Positions 21,387 through 32,993 of a stretch of DNA of 64,000 nt are shown here, one piece after another; position 1 is the first letter of the stretch; the number at the start of each line of letters is the position of its first letter. A model generated the notes under the pieces. It saw only the letters and a program-made list of their open reading frames with translations, did not search any database and had not been told where the DNA came from. The stretch covers positions 1,898,268 to 1,962,267 of the forward strand of contig NZ_LS990887.1 in assembly GCF_900411315.1 (NCBI RefSeq). The letters run 5' to 3'. The position numbers were made by a program, and so were the translations under genes. The stretch comes from Corynebacterium senegalense. GTDB taxonomy: Bacteria > Actinomycetota > Actinomycetes > Mycobacteriales > Mycobacteriaceae.

Positions 21387-22007
21387 ATGAACTTCCAGAT
21401 GCCCACCTCCCGCTACGTCCTGCCGCAGTTCCTCGAGGAGACCTCCTTCGGAACCAAGCAGATCGACCCCTACGGCAAGCTTTTCGAGGAGCGCATCGTC
21501 TTCCTCGGCACGCAGGTCGACGACACCTCGGCTAACGACGTCATGGCCCAGCTGCTGGTCCTCGAGTCGCAGGACCCGGACCGCGACATCACCATGTACA
21601 TCAACTCGCCCGGCGGCTCGTTCACCGCGCTCATGGCCATCTACGACACGATGCAGTACGTCCGCCCGGACGTGCAGACCGTCTGCCTCGGCCAGGCCGC
21701 CTCCGCCGCCGCGGTGATCCTCGCCGCCGGCGCCCCCGGCAAGCGCGCGATGCTGCCAAACTCCCGCGTGCTGATCCACCAGCCCGCCACCCAGGGCACC
21801 CAGGGGCAGGTCTCCGACCTGGAGATCCAGGCCGCCGAGATCGAGCGCATGCGCCGCCTCATGGAGAACACGCTGGCGCAGCACACCGGCCGCACCGCCG
21901 AGCAGATCCGCATCGACACCGACCGCGACAAGATCCTCACCGCCGAGGAGGCCGTCGAGTACGGCTTGGTGGACCAGGTCTTCGACTACCGCAAGCTCAA
22001 CGGCTAA
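21387..22007 (+). CDS. clpP2: ATP-dependent Clp protease proteolytic subunit 2
   Basis: This 206-residue paralogue of ClpP1 has its nucleophile in GQAASAAAV and its histidine in VLIHQPA. The N-terminus carries a short extension before the conserved FEERIVFLG strand, as in other actinobacterial ClpP2 proteins, which dock the ATPase. It is co-transcribed with clpP1. The partner ATPase ClpX is encoded 2.8 kb downstream on the same strand. Confidence 0.97.
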   Translation: MNFQMPTSRYVLPQFLEETSFGTKQIDPYGKLFEERIVFLGTQVDDTSANDVMAQLLVLESQDPDRDITMYINSPGGSFTALMAIYDTMQYVRPDVQTVCLGQAASAAAVILAAGAPGKRAMLPNSRVLIHQPATQGTQGQVSDLEIQAAEIERMRRLMENTLAQHTGRTAEQIRIDTDRDKILTAEEAVEYGLVDQVFDYRKLNG

Positions 22008-22103
22008 GACGCGGCGCGCCCCGTTTCCGGCCCCGGGCCCCGGGCGTTACTATTGGCACTCGTTGTCATTTAGAACGTCACGGGAGCAGGTGAGGGGCCG
22101 GGA

Positions 22104-22430
22104 ATGGGGCGTCACGGAATTGCACGCCGGGAACACGTCCCCGGCTAACGGGCGCGGTCGGTGCTGGCTGTCGCGCTGGCGGCCGCGTTCGTCCTGACCG
22201 TCGCGGGCCTGGTTCTCCTCTGGCCGCGCGGCGCGGCGCCGGAGCCGGGTGCGGGGTTCCGCGAATCCCAGTCCATGGCCGCCGAGGCCTACGCGGGCGA
22301 GGTGACGGCGGTGTTCGACTCCGCCTGCGGCTCCTCGGCGGTGGGCGCGATGGGCCTGGCGCTCGCGGTCCCGGCCACCACGATCATCGCCGCGCTCACA
22401 GCGAGCGGTGCGGGGGCCGGGCGCGGGTAG
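22104..22430 (+). pseudogene. Probable YibE/F-family membrane protein remnant (internal deletion plus stop)
   Basis: A start at 22104 (after GGGAGCAGGTGAGG) encodes 14 residues ending in an in-frame TAA at 22146-22148. The same frame then continues through a hydrophobic helix and LLWPRG, resembling the N-terminus of YibE/F proteins. It then passes abruptly into SSAVGAMGLALAVPATTIIAAL, resembling the C-terminal end of that family. The core of several hundred residues is missing. I infer a decayed gene with a large internal deletion and a premature stop. A GTG at 22161 could still give an 89-residue single-helix peptide. The family assignment is by pattern memory. Confidence 0.5.
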
Positions 22431-22453
22431 GTGCCCGTCGCTAAGCTGGCACC

Positions 22454-23737
22454 ATGTTGCTCGCCTCCAGCTCCCGCGTCCTCCTCGAGGCCGGCGTGCC
22501 GCCGCGCCTCCCGGAAGAAATCGTCTCCGTGGTCGAGGAGGTGTCGGACACCGGCGCCTTCCTCGTCGCGGTGGGGGATTCGCCCTACCGCGCCGCGGTG
22601 CTGCGGGCCGCGGAGGAGCTGGCCGGGCGCGGCCGGGAGGTCGACGTCCTCGGCGACGGCGCCCGCACGCTTGATGACGTCCCCGCCGACCCTCACCACA
22701 CCATCATCGTCGAGGCCCTCGGCGCCACCGAGCTGCCCGACGCCCTGGTGGACTACCTCGACCGCTCCCGCGCGTTGTCCACCGTCTTCTCGGTGGGCAC
22801 CCCCGCCGGCATCGACCCGGACACGGGCGCCGACGCGGGGCTGCGGCTCGTGCGGGAAACCGGCACGTGGGCCCCGAGCGACGACTACGCCCACGTGCTC
22901 AAACCCGCCTTTGTCCGCGCCGACGTCAGCGTTGCCCCGAACGGGCTGTCCGCCGCCCACGCGCTGAACCCCGCCTGCGGCCAGGTCATCGTGGTCCGGG
23001 GAGAGGGCAGTCTCTCCACGGACCTGCTGGGCCAGTACGCCCGCTACAACGCGGGGGAGAGCCCGCTGCGCCGGCCGCTCTCCGCGGTGCACGTGCCGCG
23101 CACCGTCGAGCCGGAGGCTTCGGTGCGCATCGACGGCGACGGCGCGGCAACCCGGCTGCGCGCGGAGGCCGCCCTGCGTGCCGGCACCGGGGCGGTGCGC
23201 GCGGACGTCGACCACCCCGGGGTCGAGCCTGTCGGCGATGCCCGCGTGCGGGTCAGCGGCGACGAGATCGTGGGGTCCTCCGGGCGGGTCCTCGTCGTCG
23301 ACGGCCTGACCCGCGAGGAAGCCCTGCGCCGCGCGAGGGACGAGAAGGCCGTGATCGTGGTGCCGGGGGAGAGGGCGCTGGTGGTCCAGCCGCTGCGGGA
23401 GCAGGACGGCGGGGAACCGGCGGGGATCTGGACGGTCCACGACGCCGGGGTGCCGTGGGTCGACACCCCGGGCGGCCGGGACGTCCTCATCGGGCTGATC
23501 GCCGCCTCGTTGGCCCAGTTGGAGGTCTCCATGGAGAGGTTTCTCGCGGAGCGGCCGCGCGTGACGCCGGAGGACTCTTCTTCGGGCTACGCCCCCGACG
23601 AGGCTGTCGGCATCTACGCCCTGGCCGCGGGTATCGCGGCCGACGGCGTCCCCACCACCGCGGAGGAGATTCTGCGGGCGATCCCTCTGGCGTTCCGGGA
23701 GAGCGCCGCGCGCTGGGAGGCGCGGGCGGGCGCCTAG
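22454..23737 (+). CDS. Hypothetical protein, 427 aa
   Basis: I do not recognise this protein. It has no signal peptide or membrane helix. The N-terminal part alternates strands and helices (GAFLVAVGDSPYRAAVL, REVDVLGDG, HTIIVEALG), suggesting an alpha/beta fold. A GQVIVVRGEGSLSTDLLGQY segment lies mid-protein, and there is an acidic ESSA-type C-terminus. Base composition and codon use match the neighbours, so it is likely real. The ATG at 22454 lies six bases after TAAGCT (22442-22447), fitting a leaderless mRNA. It sits between clpP2 and clpX with no obvious partner. Confidence 0.65.
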   Translation: MLLASSSRVLLEAGVPPRLPEEIVSVVEEVSDTGAFLVAVGDSPYRAAVLRAAEELAGRGREVDVLGDGARTLDDVPADPHHTIIVEALGATELPDALVDYLDRSRALSTVFSVGTPAGIDPDTGADAGLRLVRETGTWAPSDDYAHVLKPAFVRADVSVAPNGLSAAHALNPACGQVIVVRGEGSLSTDLLGQYARYNAGESPLRRPLSAVHVPRTVEPEASVRIDGDGAATRLRAEAALRAGTGAVRADVDHPGVEPVGDARVRVSGDEIVGSSGRVLVVDGLTREEALRRARDEKAVIVVPGERALVVQPLREQDGGEPAGIWTVHDAGVPWVDTPGGRDVLIGLIAASLAQLEVSMERFLAERPRVTPEDSSSGYAPDEAVGIYALAAGIAADGVPTTAEEILRAIPLAFRESAARWEARAGA

Positions 23738-23767
23738 CTCTCGGCTGGCTCGGCCCGCTCTGCTTTC

Positions 23768-23812
23768 GCGGGCACGGGAGCCCGCCCACACGACCGGGTT
23801 GTACACGTACAA
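23768..23812. repeat. Two short inverted repeats between convergent genes
   Basis: GCGGGC-N6-GCCCGC (23768-23785) and TTGTAC-AC-GTACAA (23799-23812) lie in the 86-base gap between the convergent hypothetical gene and hydrolase gene. They may help bidirectional termination, though neither has a T run. The second also looks like a regulator palindrome but is far from any start codon. Confidence 0.4.
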
Positions 23813-23823
23813 GCTGCCCGCCG

Positions 23824-24612
23824 TCAGCGGGCCAGGAACGGCAGAAGAGCGGCGTTGACGTCATCCGGGTTCTCCAGGGCCACCTGGTGCGAGCCAGGCT
23901 TCACGACGACCGACTCCACGCTCCCGGCCACCCCGCGCGCGATCTCCTCGAGCTTCTCCGGCCCGGTGGAGGGGTCGTCGGCACCGGCGATTGTGAGCAC
24001 GGGGCAGGTGATCTCGCCCAGGCGGGAGGCAAAGTCCCAGCCGGCGAGGGCGTCGCCGTTCTGGGCGAAACCCTCCGGGTTGATGCCCAGGATCATGTCG
24101 CGAACCTGGTCGACCTCCCCGGGGTGGTCGGCGCGGAAGGAGTCGGTGAACCAGTTGGCCACCATGTCGTCGGCAAGCGCTCCCATGCCCTGCTCCCTCG
24201 CGATGGCGGTGCGCTCGCGCCAGCGCTCCTCCCCGCCGAGGAAGGTGGCGGTGGCGCAGATGGCCGCGCGCTCGACGCGCGGGGACGTCGCCGCGAGGTA
24301 CTGGGCCAGCGCGCCGCCGAGGGAGAGCCCGACCACCGCGAAGCGATCCACCCCGAGGGCATCGAGGGTGGCGAGCACGTTGGCGGCGAGGTCTGCGACG
24401 GTCGTCTCGCCGGGCGCGGCGTCCGAAAGCGGCGAGCCGCCGTGGCCGAGGTGGTCGAGGGCGATGACGCGGTGCTGTGCGGCGAGCTCGGAGATCTGCT
24501 TCTCCCAGGTTGCATGGGTGGTGCCGATCGAGCTGAGCAGAACCACCGTGCTCGGCGCGCCCGGGTCGCCGGCCTCGGAGGCGTGCAGGATCGTCGGGTT
24601 CTGTGTCGTCAT
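23824..24612 (-). CDS. Alpha/beta hydrolase, 3-oxoadipate enol-lactonase (PcaD)-like
   Basis: This 262-residue hydrolase has the nucleophile elbow GLSLGG (Ser near residue 99), the HG-type oxyanion strand LLSSIGTTHATW, the acid in TIAGADDPSTG and the histidine in PGSHQVALENP. These match PcaD, which opens 3-oxoadipate enol-lactone in the beta-ketoadipate pathway. No other pca gene lies nearby, so the activity is uncertain. In C. glutamicum the pca cluster sits in this clp interval (from memory), so this may be a leftover member. The ATG at 24612 has GAGGAG ten bases upstream. Confidence 0.8.
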   Translation of the reverse strand: MTTQNPTILHASEAGDPGAPSTVVLLSSIGTTHATWEKQISELAAQHRVIALDHLGHGGSPLSDAAPGETTVADLAANVLATLDALGVDRFAVVGLSLGGALAQYLAATSPRVERAAICATATFLGGEERWRERTAIAREQGMGALADDMVANWFTDSFRADHPGEVDQVRDMILGINPEGFAQNGDALAGWDFASRLGEITCPVLTIAGADDPSTGPEKLEEIARGVAGSVESVVVKPGSHQVALENPDDVNAALLPFLAR

Positions 24613-24741
24613 TGTCTGGCGCTCCTCTGCCTGTCGGTGTGGTAGATATTCGGTATTCGGGGTCGGGGACGCGATGAAGTATTCTGGGACATCACGCCCG
24701 TGGGTCCCATTGTGGCGAACGCACCCGTCGGGCGCTGCCGC

Positions 24742-24747
24742 TAGAAT
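24742..24747 (+). promoter_or_regulatory. clpX -10 box
   Basis: TAGAAT, preceded by GC, lies 46 bases before the clpX ATG. No convincing -35 box was found. Confidence 0.45.
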
Positions 24748-24793
24748 CCCCACAGAAGTGCCGAGAACGTAGAAGCTGGAGTACAACACTTAC

Positions 24794-26067
<1,274 letters not shown>

Positions 26068-26071
<4 letters not shown>

Positions 26072-26775
26072 TAGATCGCCCCGTCGACCTCGTAGCCCTC
26101 CTCCTGCTCGGGCGCCGCCTCGGCCTCGAGGTAGCTGCCGTAGCCCGAGGGCGGGATGTTCGAGGTGAGGAAGGCGAGGACGGTGTCGATGGCCATGCGC
26201 CGCATGCCCTCGACGTTGCGCTGGGAGCGCAGGTCCACCTGGGTCAGGTTGTGCGCGGTGCGGTGATTGCCCTCGCGGAACAGGCACAGCGAGCACAGCA
26301 TGATGAGGATGTCGTCGGCTGAGACCTCGGGGCGAAACGCGCCCGAGTCCTGGCCGAGCAGGAGGATGCGTTCGAGGTGGAGCAGCACCTCGGAGAGCTC
26401 GTGGGGTTTGAGGGTGTCGCCCTCGGCCAGGACGGGGTCCAAGTTTTCCCGCAGGACCAGCCGCACGGCCCCGGGGTTGTGGAGGAAGCGGTGGAAGATC
26501 GCGTCGACGAAGCGGCGCATGCCCTCCACCGGTACCGCGTAGGAGCGGTTCAGCACCTCTTGGGGAGGGGTGAGCAGATGAATTGCCCGGGTCAGGCAGG
26601 CGCGGTAGAGGCCGCGCTTGTCGCCGAAGTGGTAGTGGATCATGCGCTTGGACATTCCGGTGGCGTCGGCAAGCGTCTGTAGCTTCGTGGCCTCGTAGCC
26701 GTGGCGGGCGAAGACCTCCAGGGCGGAGGCGGCGGCCGCCTCGGCCTCGGGGGCGCTTGGGATCGTGTCGGCCAA
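26068..26775 (-). CDS. TetR-family transcriptional regulator
   Basis: This 235-residue regulator has a TetR helix-turn-helix at residues ~13-58 ([20 protein letters not shown] then [17 protein letters not shown]). The all-helical ligand domain contains a Leu-rich segment near 145-160. The start is a TTG at 26775 supported by AAAGGAG five bases upstream; ATG codons further upstream lack a ribosome site and give non-family sequence. It is divergent from mdh. A perfect TGGTGCACCA palindrome 52 bases upstream is a candidate self-operator. Ligand and targets are unknown. Confidence 0.88.
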
Positions 26776-26826
26776 GGCTGCTCCTTTGACGGGCTGGAGG
26801 GGGTGGGCGAGCGAGTTCATGTTCAA

Positions 26827-26836
26827 TGGTGCACCA
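26827..26836. promoter_or_regulatory. Candidate TetR operator TGGTGCACCA
   Basis: This perfect 10-bp palindrome lies in the 283-base divergent region between the TetR gene and mdh, close to the TetR start. The rest of that gap holds a CCCCTAAAGGGG hairpin near 26874 and the mdh promoter. Confidence 0.4.
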
Positions 26837-26977
26837 ATCGGGCGCGGGGGCGAGCAGCGGGCTGTGCCTGACTCCCCTAAAGGGGGGCTTGTCGACGCCT
26901 CCAGCCCCGCCCGGGTCGGTTTCGGGGCGAAACTCATGCGCGTGGCGGGGGTGACGCCGCGGGATCTGCGGGCCCTG

Positions 26978-27021
26978 TGTGTCATGGGTCACCCACGCGG
27001 TGTCGGGTCGGTGTCTATACT
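26978..27021 (+). promoter_or_regulatory. mdh promoter with weak CRP/GlxR-like site
   Basis: TATACT (27016-27021) is a strong -10 box for mdh. TGTGT-N6-TCACC (26978-26993) differs at two positions from the GlxR half-sites TGTGA/TCACA and would be centred about 42 bases upstream of transcription start. The GlxR reading is tentative. Confidence 0.4.
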
Positions 27022-27028
27022 CCGATAG

Positions 27029-28057
<1,029 letters not shown>

Positions 28058-28103
28058 TCGGCCCCGGGTTTGGCATGTTGCGCCCGGCGCTATGATTGGG
28101 CGA

Positions 28104-30812
28104 GTGACTGACCAAGCTGAGGGGAAGATCGTGACAGGTACAAACCGCGCGGATGCGCTGCCGAAGTCCTGGGAACCGCAGTCGGTGGAAGCCGAGCTGT
28201 ACCAGGGCTGGGTGGACGCCGGGTATTTCACCGCTGATCCGGAGAGCGGCAAGCCGGCGTACTCGATTGTTCTGCCGCCCCCGAATGTGACGGGCCAGCT
28301 CCACATGGGCCACGCGCTCGACCACACCCTCATGGACGCGCTCGTGCGCCGCAAGCGCATGCAGGGCTACGAGGTCCTGTGGCTGCCGGGCATGGACCAC
28401 GCGGGCATCGCCACCCAGACCAAGGTGGAGGCGAAGCTCAAGGCCGAGGAGGGCAAGGACCGCTACGACTACGGCCGCGACGAGTTCGTTGACCGGGTCT
28501 GGGAGTGGAAGAACAACTATGGCGGGACGATCACCGGGCAGATGCGCGCGATCGGCGACTCCGTCGACTGGTCCCGCGAGCGCTTCACCCTCGACGAGGG
28601 GCTCTCGCGCGCGGTGCAGACCATCTTCAAGCAGCTTTACGACGCTGGGCTGATCTACCGGGACTACCGCCTGGTGAACTGGTCGCCGGTGCTCGAGACT
28701 GCGGTGTCCGACATCGAGGTCGTCTACAAGGACGTCGAGGGCGAGTTCGTCTCGATCCGCTACGGCTCCCTGAACGACGACGAGCCGCACCTGGTGGTGG
28801 CCACCACCCGCGTGGAGACGATGCTCGGCGACGTCGCCATCGCCGTCCACCCCGACGACGAGCGCTACGCGCACCTGGTGGGCCAGACCTTCCAGCACCC
28901 GCTGCGCCCGGAGCTCGAGGTCAAGGTCATCGCCGATGACTACGTCGACATGGATCTGGGCACCGGCGCGGTGAAGATCACCCCCGCGCACGACCCGAAC
29001 GACTACGAGATGGGCTTGCGCCACGACCTGGACATGCCCATCATCATGGACGAGAAGGGCCGCATCTCCGACACGGGCACCCGCTTCGACGGCATGAGCC
29101 GCGAGGAGGCGCGCGTCGCCGTGCGCGAGGCGCTGGCGGAGCAGGGGCGCATCGTCAAGGAGGTCCGCCCCTACGTGCACTCCGTGGGCCACTCGGAGCG
29201 CTCCGGCGAGCCGATCGAGCCGCGCCTGTCGCTGCAGTGGTTCGTCAAGGTTGACGATCTCGCCCGCATGTCCGCCGACGCCGTGCGCAGTGGCGACACG
29301 ACGATCCACCCGCAGTCGATGGAGAAGCGCTACTTCGACTGGGTGGACAACATGCACGACTGGACCATCTCGCGCCAGCTGTGGTGGGGCCACCGCATCC
29401 CCATCTGGTACGGGCCGGGCGACGAGGTCGTCTGCGTCGGCCCCGACGAGGAGCCGCCGGCCGGCTACACCCAGGACCCGGACGTGCTGGACACGTGGTT
29501 CTCCTCGGCGTTGTGGCCGTTTTCCACGCTGGGCTGGCCGGACAAGACCCCCGAGCTGGAGAAGTTCTATCCGACGTCCGTGCTGGTCACCGCCTACGAC
29601 ATCCTGTTTTTCTGGGTGGCGCGCATGATGATGTTCGGCACCTTCGCCGCGACGCAGACCCCCGAGATCCTCGGTGCTGGCACCGATGGCCAGCCGCAGG
29701 TGCCGTTCACCGACCTCTACCTGCACGGCCTGGTGCGCGACGAGAAGGGCCGCAAGATGTCGAAGTCGCTGGGCAACGGCATCGACCCGATGGACTGGGT
29801 CGAGCGCTTCGGCGCCGACGCCCTGCGCTTCGCCCTGGCCCGCGGCGCCAACCCGGGCATCGACCTCCCCATCGGCGAGGACCACGCGCAGTCCGCGCGC
29901 AACTTCGCCACCAAGCTCTACAACGCCACCAAGTTCGCCCTGATGAACGGCGCCTTCGTCGGTGAGCTGCCGGCACGCGGGGAGCTCAGCGACGCCGACC
30001 GCTGGATCCTCGACCGCCTCGAGGAGGTCCGCTCGGGCGTCGACGCCTACCTGGACGACTACCAGTTCGCCAAGGCGAACGAGGACCTCTACCACTTCGC
30101 CTGGGACGAGCTGTGCGACTGGTACCTCGAGATCGCCAAGACGCAGATCCCGAACGACCCCAACCAGGTCACCCAGCGCGTCCTCGGCCGCGTCCTCGAC
30201 GTCGTCCTGCGCCTGCTCCACCCGACCATGCCCTTCGTCACTGAGGTGCTGTGGACCGCCCTGACCGAGCGCGAGTCCGTCACCCAGGCCGCCTGGCCGA
30301 CGGCCGAGGACACCAACGGGGGCGCCGCCACCGACCCGGAGGCGCGCCGCCGCATCGAGGACGCCATCAAGCTCATCACCGAGCTGCGCCGCTTCCGCTC
30401 CGACCAGGGCGTCAAGCCGAGCCAGAAGGTGCCCGCCCAGCTCGACTTCGCCTCCGCCGACCTCGCCGCGCAGGAGGAGCTCGTGCGCTCCATCGCGCGC
30501 GTGGAGGTGCCGGGGGCGGACTTCGGGGCGTCGGCAAGCATTGAACTGCGGCTGAGCCGCGCCACCGTCGACGTGGCGCTGGACACCTCGGGCACCGTCG
30601 ACGTCGCCGCCGAGCGCAAGCGCCTGGACAAGGAGCTGGCGGCCGCGCAGAAGGAGCTCGAGACCACCAGCAAGAAGCTCGGCAACGAGGCCTTCCTGTC
30701 CAAGGCGCCGGAGGCGGTGGTGGAGAAGATCCGCACGCGCCAGCAGGTCGCGCAGGAGGAGATCGAGCGCATCGCGGCCCGACTCGAGGCGCTGCCGGAG
30801 GCGAAGGCCTAG
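28104..30812 (+). CDS. valS: Valine--tRNA ligase
   Basis: This ~902-residue class I synthetase charges tRNA-Val. The HIGH-type motif is HMGH (near residue 69) after [10 protein letters not shown], and KMSKS lies near 552. The CP1 editing domain lies between them, and a C-terminal coiled coil (residues ~835-900) is typical of ValRS. The GTG at 28104 is chosen because TATGAT (28091-28096) ends seven bases before it, giving a leaderless mRNA. A second GTG at 28131 with GAGGGG upstream is an alternative. The stop is immediately followed by the folC ATG. Confidence 0.97.
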   Translation: MTDQAEGKIVTGTNRADALPKSWEPQSVEAELYQGWVDAGYFTADPESGKPAYSIVLPPPNVTGQLHMGHALDHTLMDALVRRKRMQGYEVLWLPGMDHAGIATQTKVEAKLKAEEGKDRYDYGRDEFVDRVWEWKNNYGGTITGQMRAIGDSVDWSRERFTLDEGLSRAVQTIFKQLYDAGLIYRDYRLVNWSPVLETAVSDIEVVYKDVEGEFVSIRYGSLNDDEPHLVVATTRVETMLGDVAIAVHPDDERYAHLVGQTFQHPLRPELEVKVIADDYVDMDLGTGAVKITPAHDPNDYEMGLRHDLDMPIIMDEKGRISDTGTRFDGMSREEARVAVREALAEQGRIVKEVRPYVHSVGHSERSGEPIEPRLSLQWFVKVDDLARMSADAVRSGDTTIHPQSMEKRYFDWVDNMHDWTISRQLWWGHRIPIWYGPGDEVVCVGPDEEPPAGYTQDPDVLDTWFSSALWPFSTLGWPDKTPELEKFYPTSVLVTAYDILFFWVARMMMFGTFAATQTPEILGAGTDGQPQVPFTDLYLHGLVRDEKGRKMSKSLGNGIDPMDWVERFGADALRFALARGANPGIDLPIGEDHAQSARNFATKLYNATKFALMNGAFVGELPARGELSDADRWILDRLEEVRSGVDAYLDDYQFAKANEDLYHFAWDELCDWYLEIAKTQIPNDPNQVTQRVLGRVLDVVLRLLHPTMPFVTEVLWTALTERESVTQAAWPTAEDTNGGAATDPEARRRIEDAIKLITELRRFRSDQGVKPSQKVPAQLDFASADLAAQEELVRSIARVEVPGADFGASASIELRLSRATVDVALDTSGTVDVAAERKRLDKELAAAQKELETTSKKLGNEAFLSKAPEAVVEKIRTRQQVAQEEIERIAARLEALPEAKA

Positions 30813-32345
30813 ATGGCGGACGAGAAGTTCACCTTCGAGCACCTCGACCTCGGGGAGCTGGCGGGGGAGTCCGAGGACTACGACATCACACTGGAGGAGT
30901 CCGGGCTGCGCCTCAACCTCGGTGCCGGAGGCCCCGGTGAGGAGGCGGCGCCGGGCCCGGACGGGGAGGGCGTCGCCCGACCTGTCACCGAGGCCGACCG
31001 CGCCGCGCTCGCGCGCGTCGAGGCGGAGCTGGCCGAGCGCTGGCCCGAGACGAAGATCGACCCCACTCTCGAGCGCGTCGAGATGGTCATGGACTTCCTC
31101 GGTGAGCCGCAGAAGGCCTACAAGGTCATCCACGTCGCCGGAACAAACGGCAAGACCTCCACGGTGCGGATGGTGGAGTCGCTGCTGCGCGAGCTCGGCC
31201 ACCGCGTCGGGCGCACCACCAGCCCCCACCTGCAGTCCGTCACGGAGCGCATCGCCATCGACGGCGCCGCGCTGCACCCGGCCGACTTCGTGCGCATCTA
31301 CGGCGAGATCAAGCCCTACGTGGAGATGGCCGACGAGCGCACGGGCCAGAAGCTCAGCTACTTCGAGTACCTGACCTGCATGGCCTTCGCCGCCTTCGCC
31401 GACGCCCCCGTCGACGTCGCCGTGGTCGAGGTCGGCATGGGCGGGCGCTGGGACGCCACCAACGTCGTCGACGCGGACGTCGACGTGATCACCCCGATCG
31501 GCCTCGACCACACCGACTACCTCGGCGACACCCTCGAGCAGATCGCCGCCGAGAAGGCCGGGATCGTCCGCTCCCCGGAGGCGGTGACGGTGGTGGCCAA
31601 CCAGGAGCCCGAGGCGATGCGCGTCGTGCTCGAGCGCTGCGTGGAGGTCGGCTCCGCCGTGGCGCGCCTCGGCTCCGAGTTCGGCGTCGAGGCGGCCGGT
31701 GTCGCCGTCGGCGGACAAACTCTGACGCTGCGCGGCCTGGCGGGGGAGTACGACGAGATCTTCCTGCCGCTGTCGGGCCCGCACCAGGCGCGCAACGCAG
31801 CCGTCTCCCTCGCGGCCGTGGAGGCCTTCTCGGGCGCGGGGCGCGAGCGCCAGCTCGACGTCGAGGCCGTGCGCCGCGGCTTCGCCCGCGCCTCCTCCCC
31901 GGGCCGCCTCGAACGCGTCCGCGCCACGCCCACGACGTTCATCGACGCCACCCACAACCCGCAGGGCGCACGAGTGCTTGCCGACGCCCTCACCCACGAC
32001 TTCGACTTCACCCGCCTCATCGGCGTGCTCGGCGTACTCGGAGACAAGGACGCCACCGGCATCTTCGAGGCGCTGGAACCCGCCCTGACCGAGGTCGTCA
32101 TCACCCAGAACTCCTCACCCCGCGCCCGCGACGCCTACGAGCTGGCAGAGCTGGCCCGCGACGTCTTCGGCGACGAGCGCGTCCACGTGGTCGAAAACCT
32201 GCCCGGCGCCTACGAGCTGGCGGTGGAGCTGGCCGAGGACGCGCTGGCGGAGGTCGGCGTGCAGTCCGGCTCCGGCATTGTCATCACCGGCTCCGTCGTC
32301 ACCGCCGGCGAGGCGCGAGCACTCTTCGGAAAGGAACCCGCATGA
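30813..32345 (+). CDS. folC: Folylpolyglutamate synthase/dihydrofolate synthase
   Basis: This 510-residue Mur-ligase-family enzyme adds glutamates to folates. The ATP loop is VAGTNGKTST, followed by GRTTSPHLQS, GMGGRWDATNVVD, GLDHTDYLG with the metal-binding Asp/His, and DATHNPQG. The first ~65 residues are an acidic, Gly/Pro-rich extension before the usual start and have no recognised function. It begins directly after the valS stop and overlaps the DUF4233 gene by ATGA, so the three genes are co-translated. Confidence 0.95.
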   Translation: MADEKFTFEHLDLGELAGESEDYDITLEESGLRLNLGAGGPGEEAAPGPDGEGVARPVTEADRAALARVEAELAERWPETKIDPTLERVEMVMDFLGEPQKAYKVIHVAGTNGKTSTVRMVESLLRELGHRVGRTTSPHLQSVTERIAIDGAALHPADFVRIYGEIKPYVEMADERTGQKLSYFEYLTCMAFAAFADAPVDVAVVEVGMGGRWDATNVVDADVDVITPIGLDHTDYLGDTLEQIAAEKAGIVRSPEAVTVVANQEPEAMRVVLERCVEVGSAVARLGSEFGVEAAGVAVGGQTLTLRGLAGEYDEIFLPLSGPHQARNAAVSLAAVEAFSGAGRERQLDVEAVRRGFARASSPGRLERVRATPTTFIDATHNPQGARVLADALTHDFDFTRLIGVLGVLGDKDATGIFEALEPALTEVVITQNSSPRARDAYELAELARDVFGDERVHVVENLPGAYELAVELAEDALAEVGVQSGSGIVITGSVVTAGEARALFGKEPA

Positions 32346-32779
32346 GCCCCAAGCGCGAACGACCCGTCAGCCCCCTCGGCATGGGCCACGCCCCGGTCAA
32401 GGACCCCATCAAGGGCCTGAGCGGAGTGCTCTCCGGCACCCTCGTCATGGAAGCCATCACGGTCCTGCTCATCCTGCTGGTCGTGCTCAAGGTCGACGGC
32501 GGCGAGCACTGGACCACCTTCAACTGGGTCTACATCACCGTCATCGGCCTGGCCCACCTCGCGCTCGCGTTCATGCAAAAGCGCCCCTGGGCCCTGTGGG
32601 CCGATCTGGGACTGCAGATCCCGCTCATCTTCGGGTTCTTCATCCACTGGTCGGTCTCCGTGGTGGGGATCATGTTCGGGATCGTGTGGTTCTTCATCGT
32701 GAAGCTGCGCTCGGAGATGGTGCAGCGCATGCGCCACGGCTACCTGGTCACGCAGCACCTGGGCGCGGACGTCGAGTAG
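32342..32779 (+). CDS. DUF4233 integral membrane protein
   Basis: This 145-residue protein has four hydrophobic segments (about 25-50, 58-78, 82-100 and 100-122). It follows folC as Rv2446c does in M. tuberculosis, and belongs to the DUF4233 family by position and pattern. Its function is unknown. The ATG at 32342 overlaps the folC stop. The end of the gene lies inside a 15-base direct repeat. Confidence 0.85.
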   Translation: MSPKRERPVSPLGMGHAPVKDPIKGLSGVLSGTLVMEAITVLLILLVVLKVDGGEHWTTFNWVYITVIGLAHLALAFMQKRPWALWADLGLQIPLIFGFFIHWSVSVVGIMFGIVWFFIVKLRSEMVQRMRHGYLVTQHLGADVE

Positions 32780-32858
32780 CGGGGGTGCCCACTCGACCGA
32801 TGTGCGTCGGCACGGGCGAAAGCCCAGGAGGGTGGTGCGAACCGTCGAGTAGCGGGGG
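32771..32858. repeat. Direct and inverted repeats after DUF4233
   Basis: GTCGAGTAGCGGGGG occurs at 32771-32785, including the gene's stop, and again at 32844-32858. Between them are GGGTGCCCACTC (32783-32794) and GGTGCGAA (32834-32841). Those two motifs recur, in the same order, after the thiolase remnant at 37934-37980. ACTCGAC (32791-32797) also pairs with GTCGAGT (32844-32850). This could be a small dispersed intergenic element. Confidence 0.45.
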
Positions 32859-32922
32859 CGCGAGCCCGAGATACTTAGGCCCGATGAACTGTTTTTGCAG
32901 GACATCGGGTTTTCTCAAACAC

Positions 32923-32951
32923 TTCGCACTGTGTGTGATCCGCGTTATACT
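32923..32951 (+). promoter_or_regulatory. Promoter of the thiolase gene
   Basis: TTCGCA (32923-32928) and TATACT (32946-32951) are separated by 17 bases, and transcription would start near 32958, about 36 bases before the ATG. It probably drives the thiolase and the HCDH/ECH fusion gene. Confidence 0.6.
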
Positions 32952-32993
32952 CGGGTGAAATTGTTACCTGCACACCACAACCTGAGGGGTCAC

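Noticed and set aside
23799..23812. TTGTAC-AC-GTACAA considered as an operator
   Set aside because: It lies between two convergent genes, far from any start codon, so a promoter role is unlikely.
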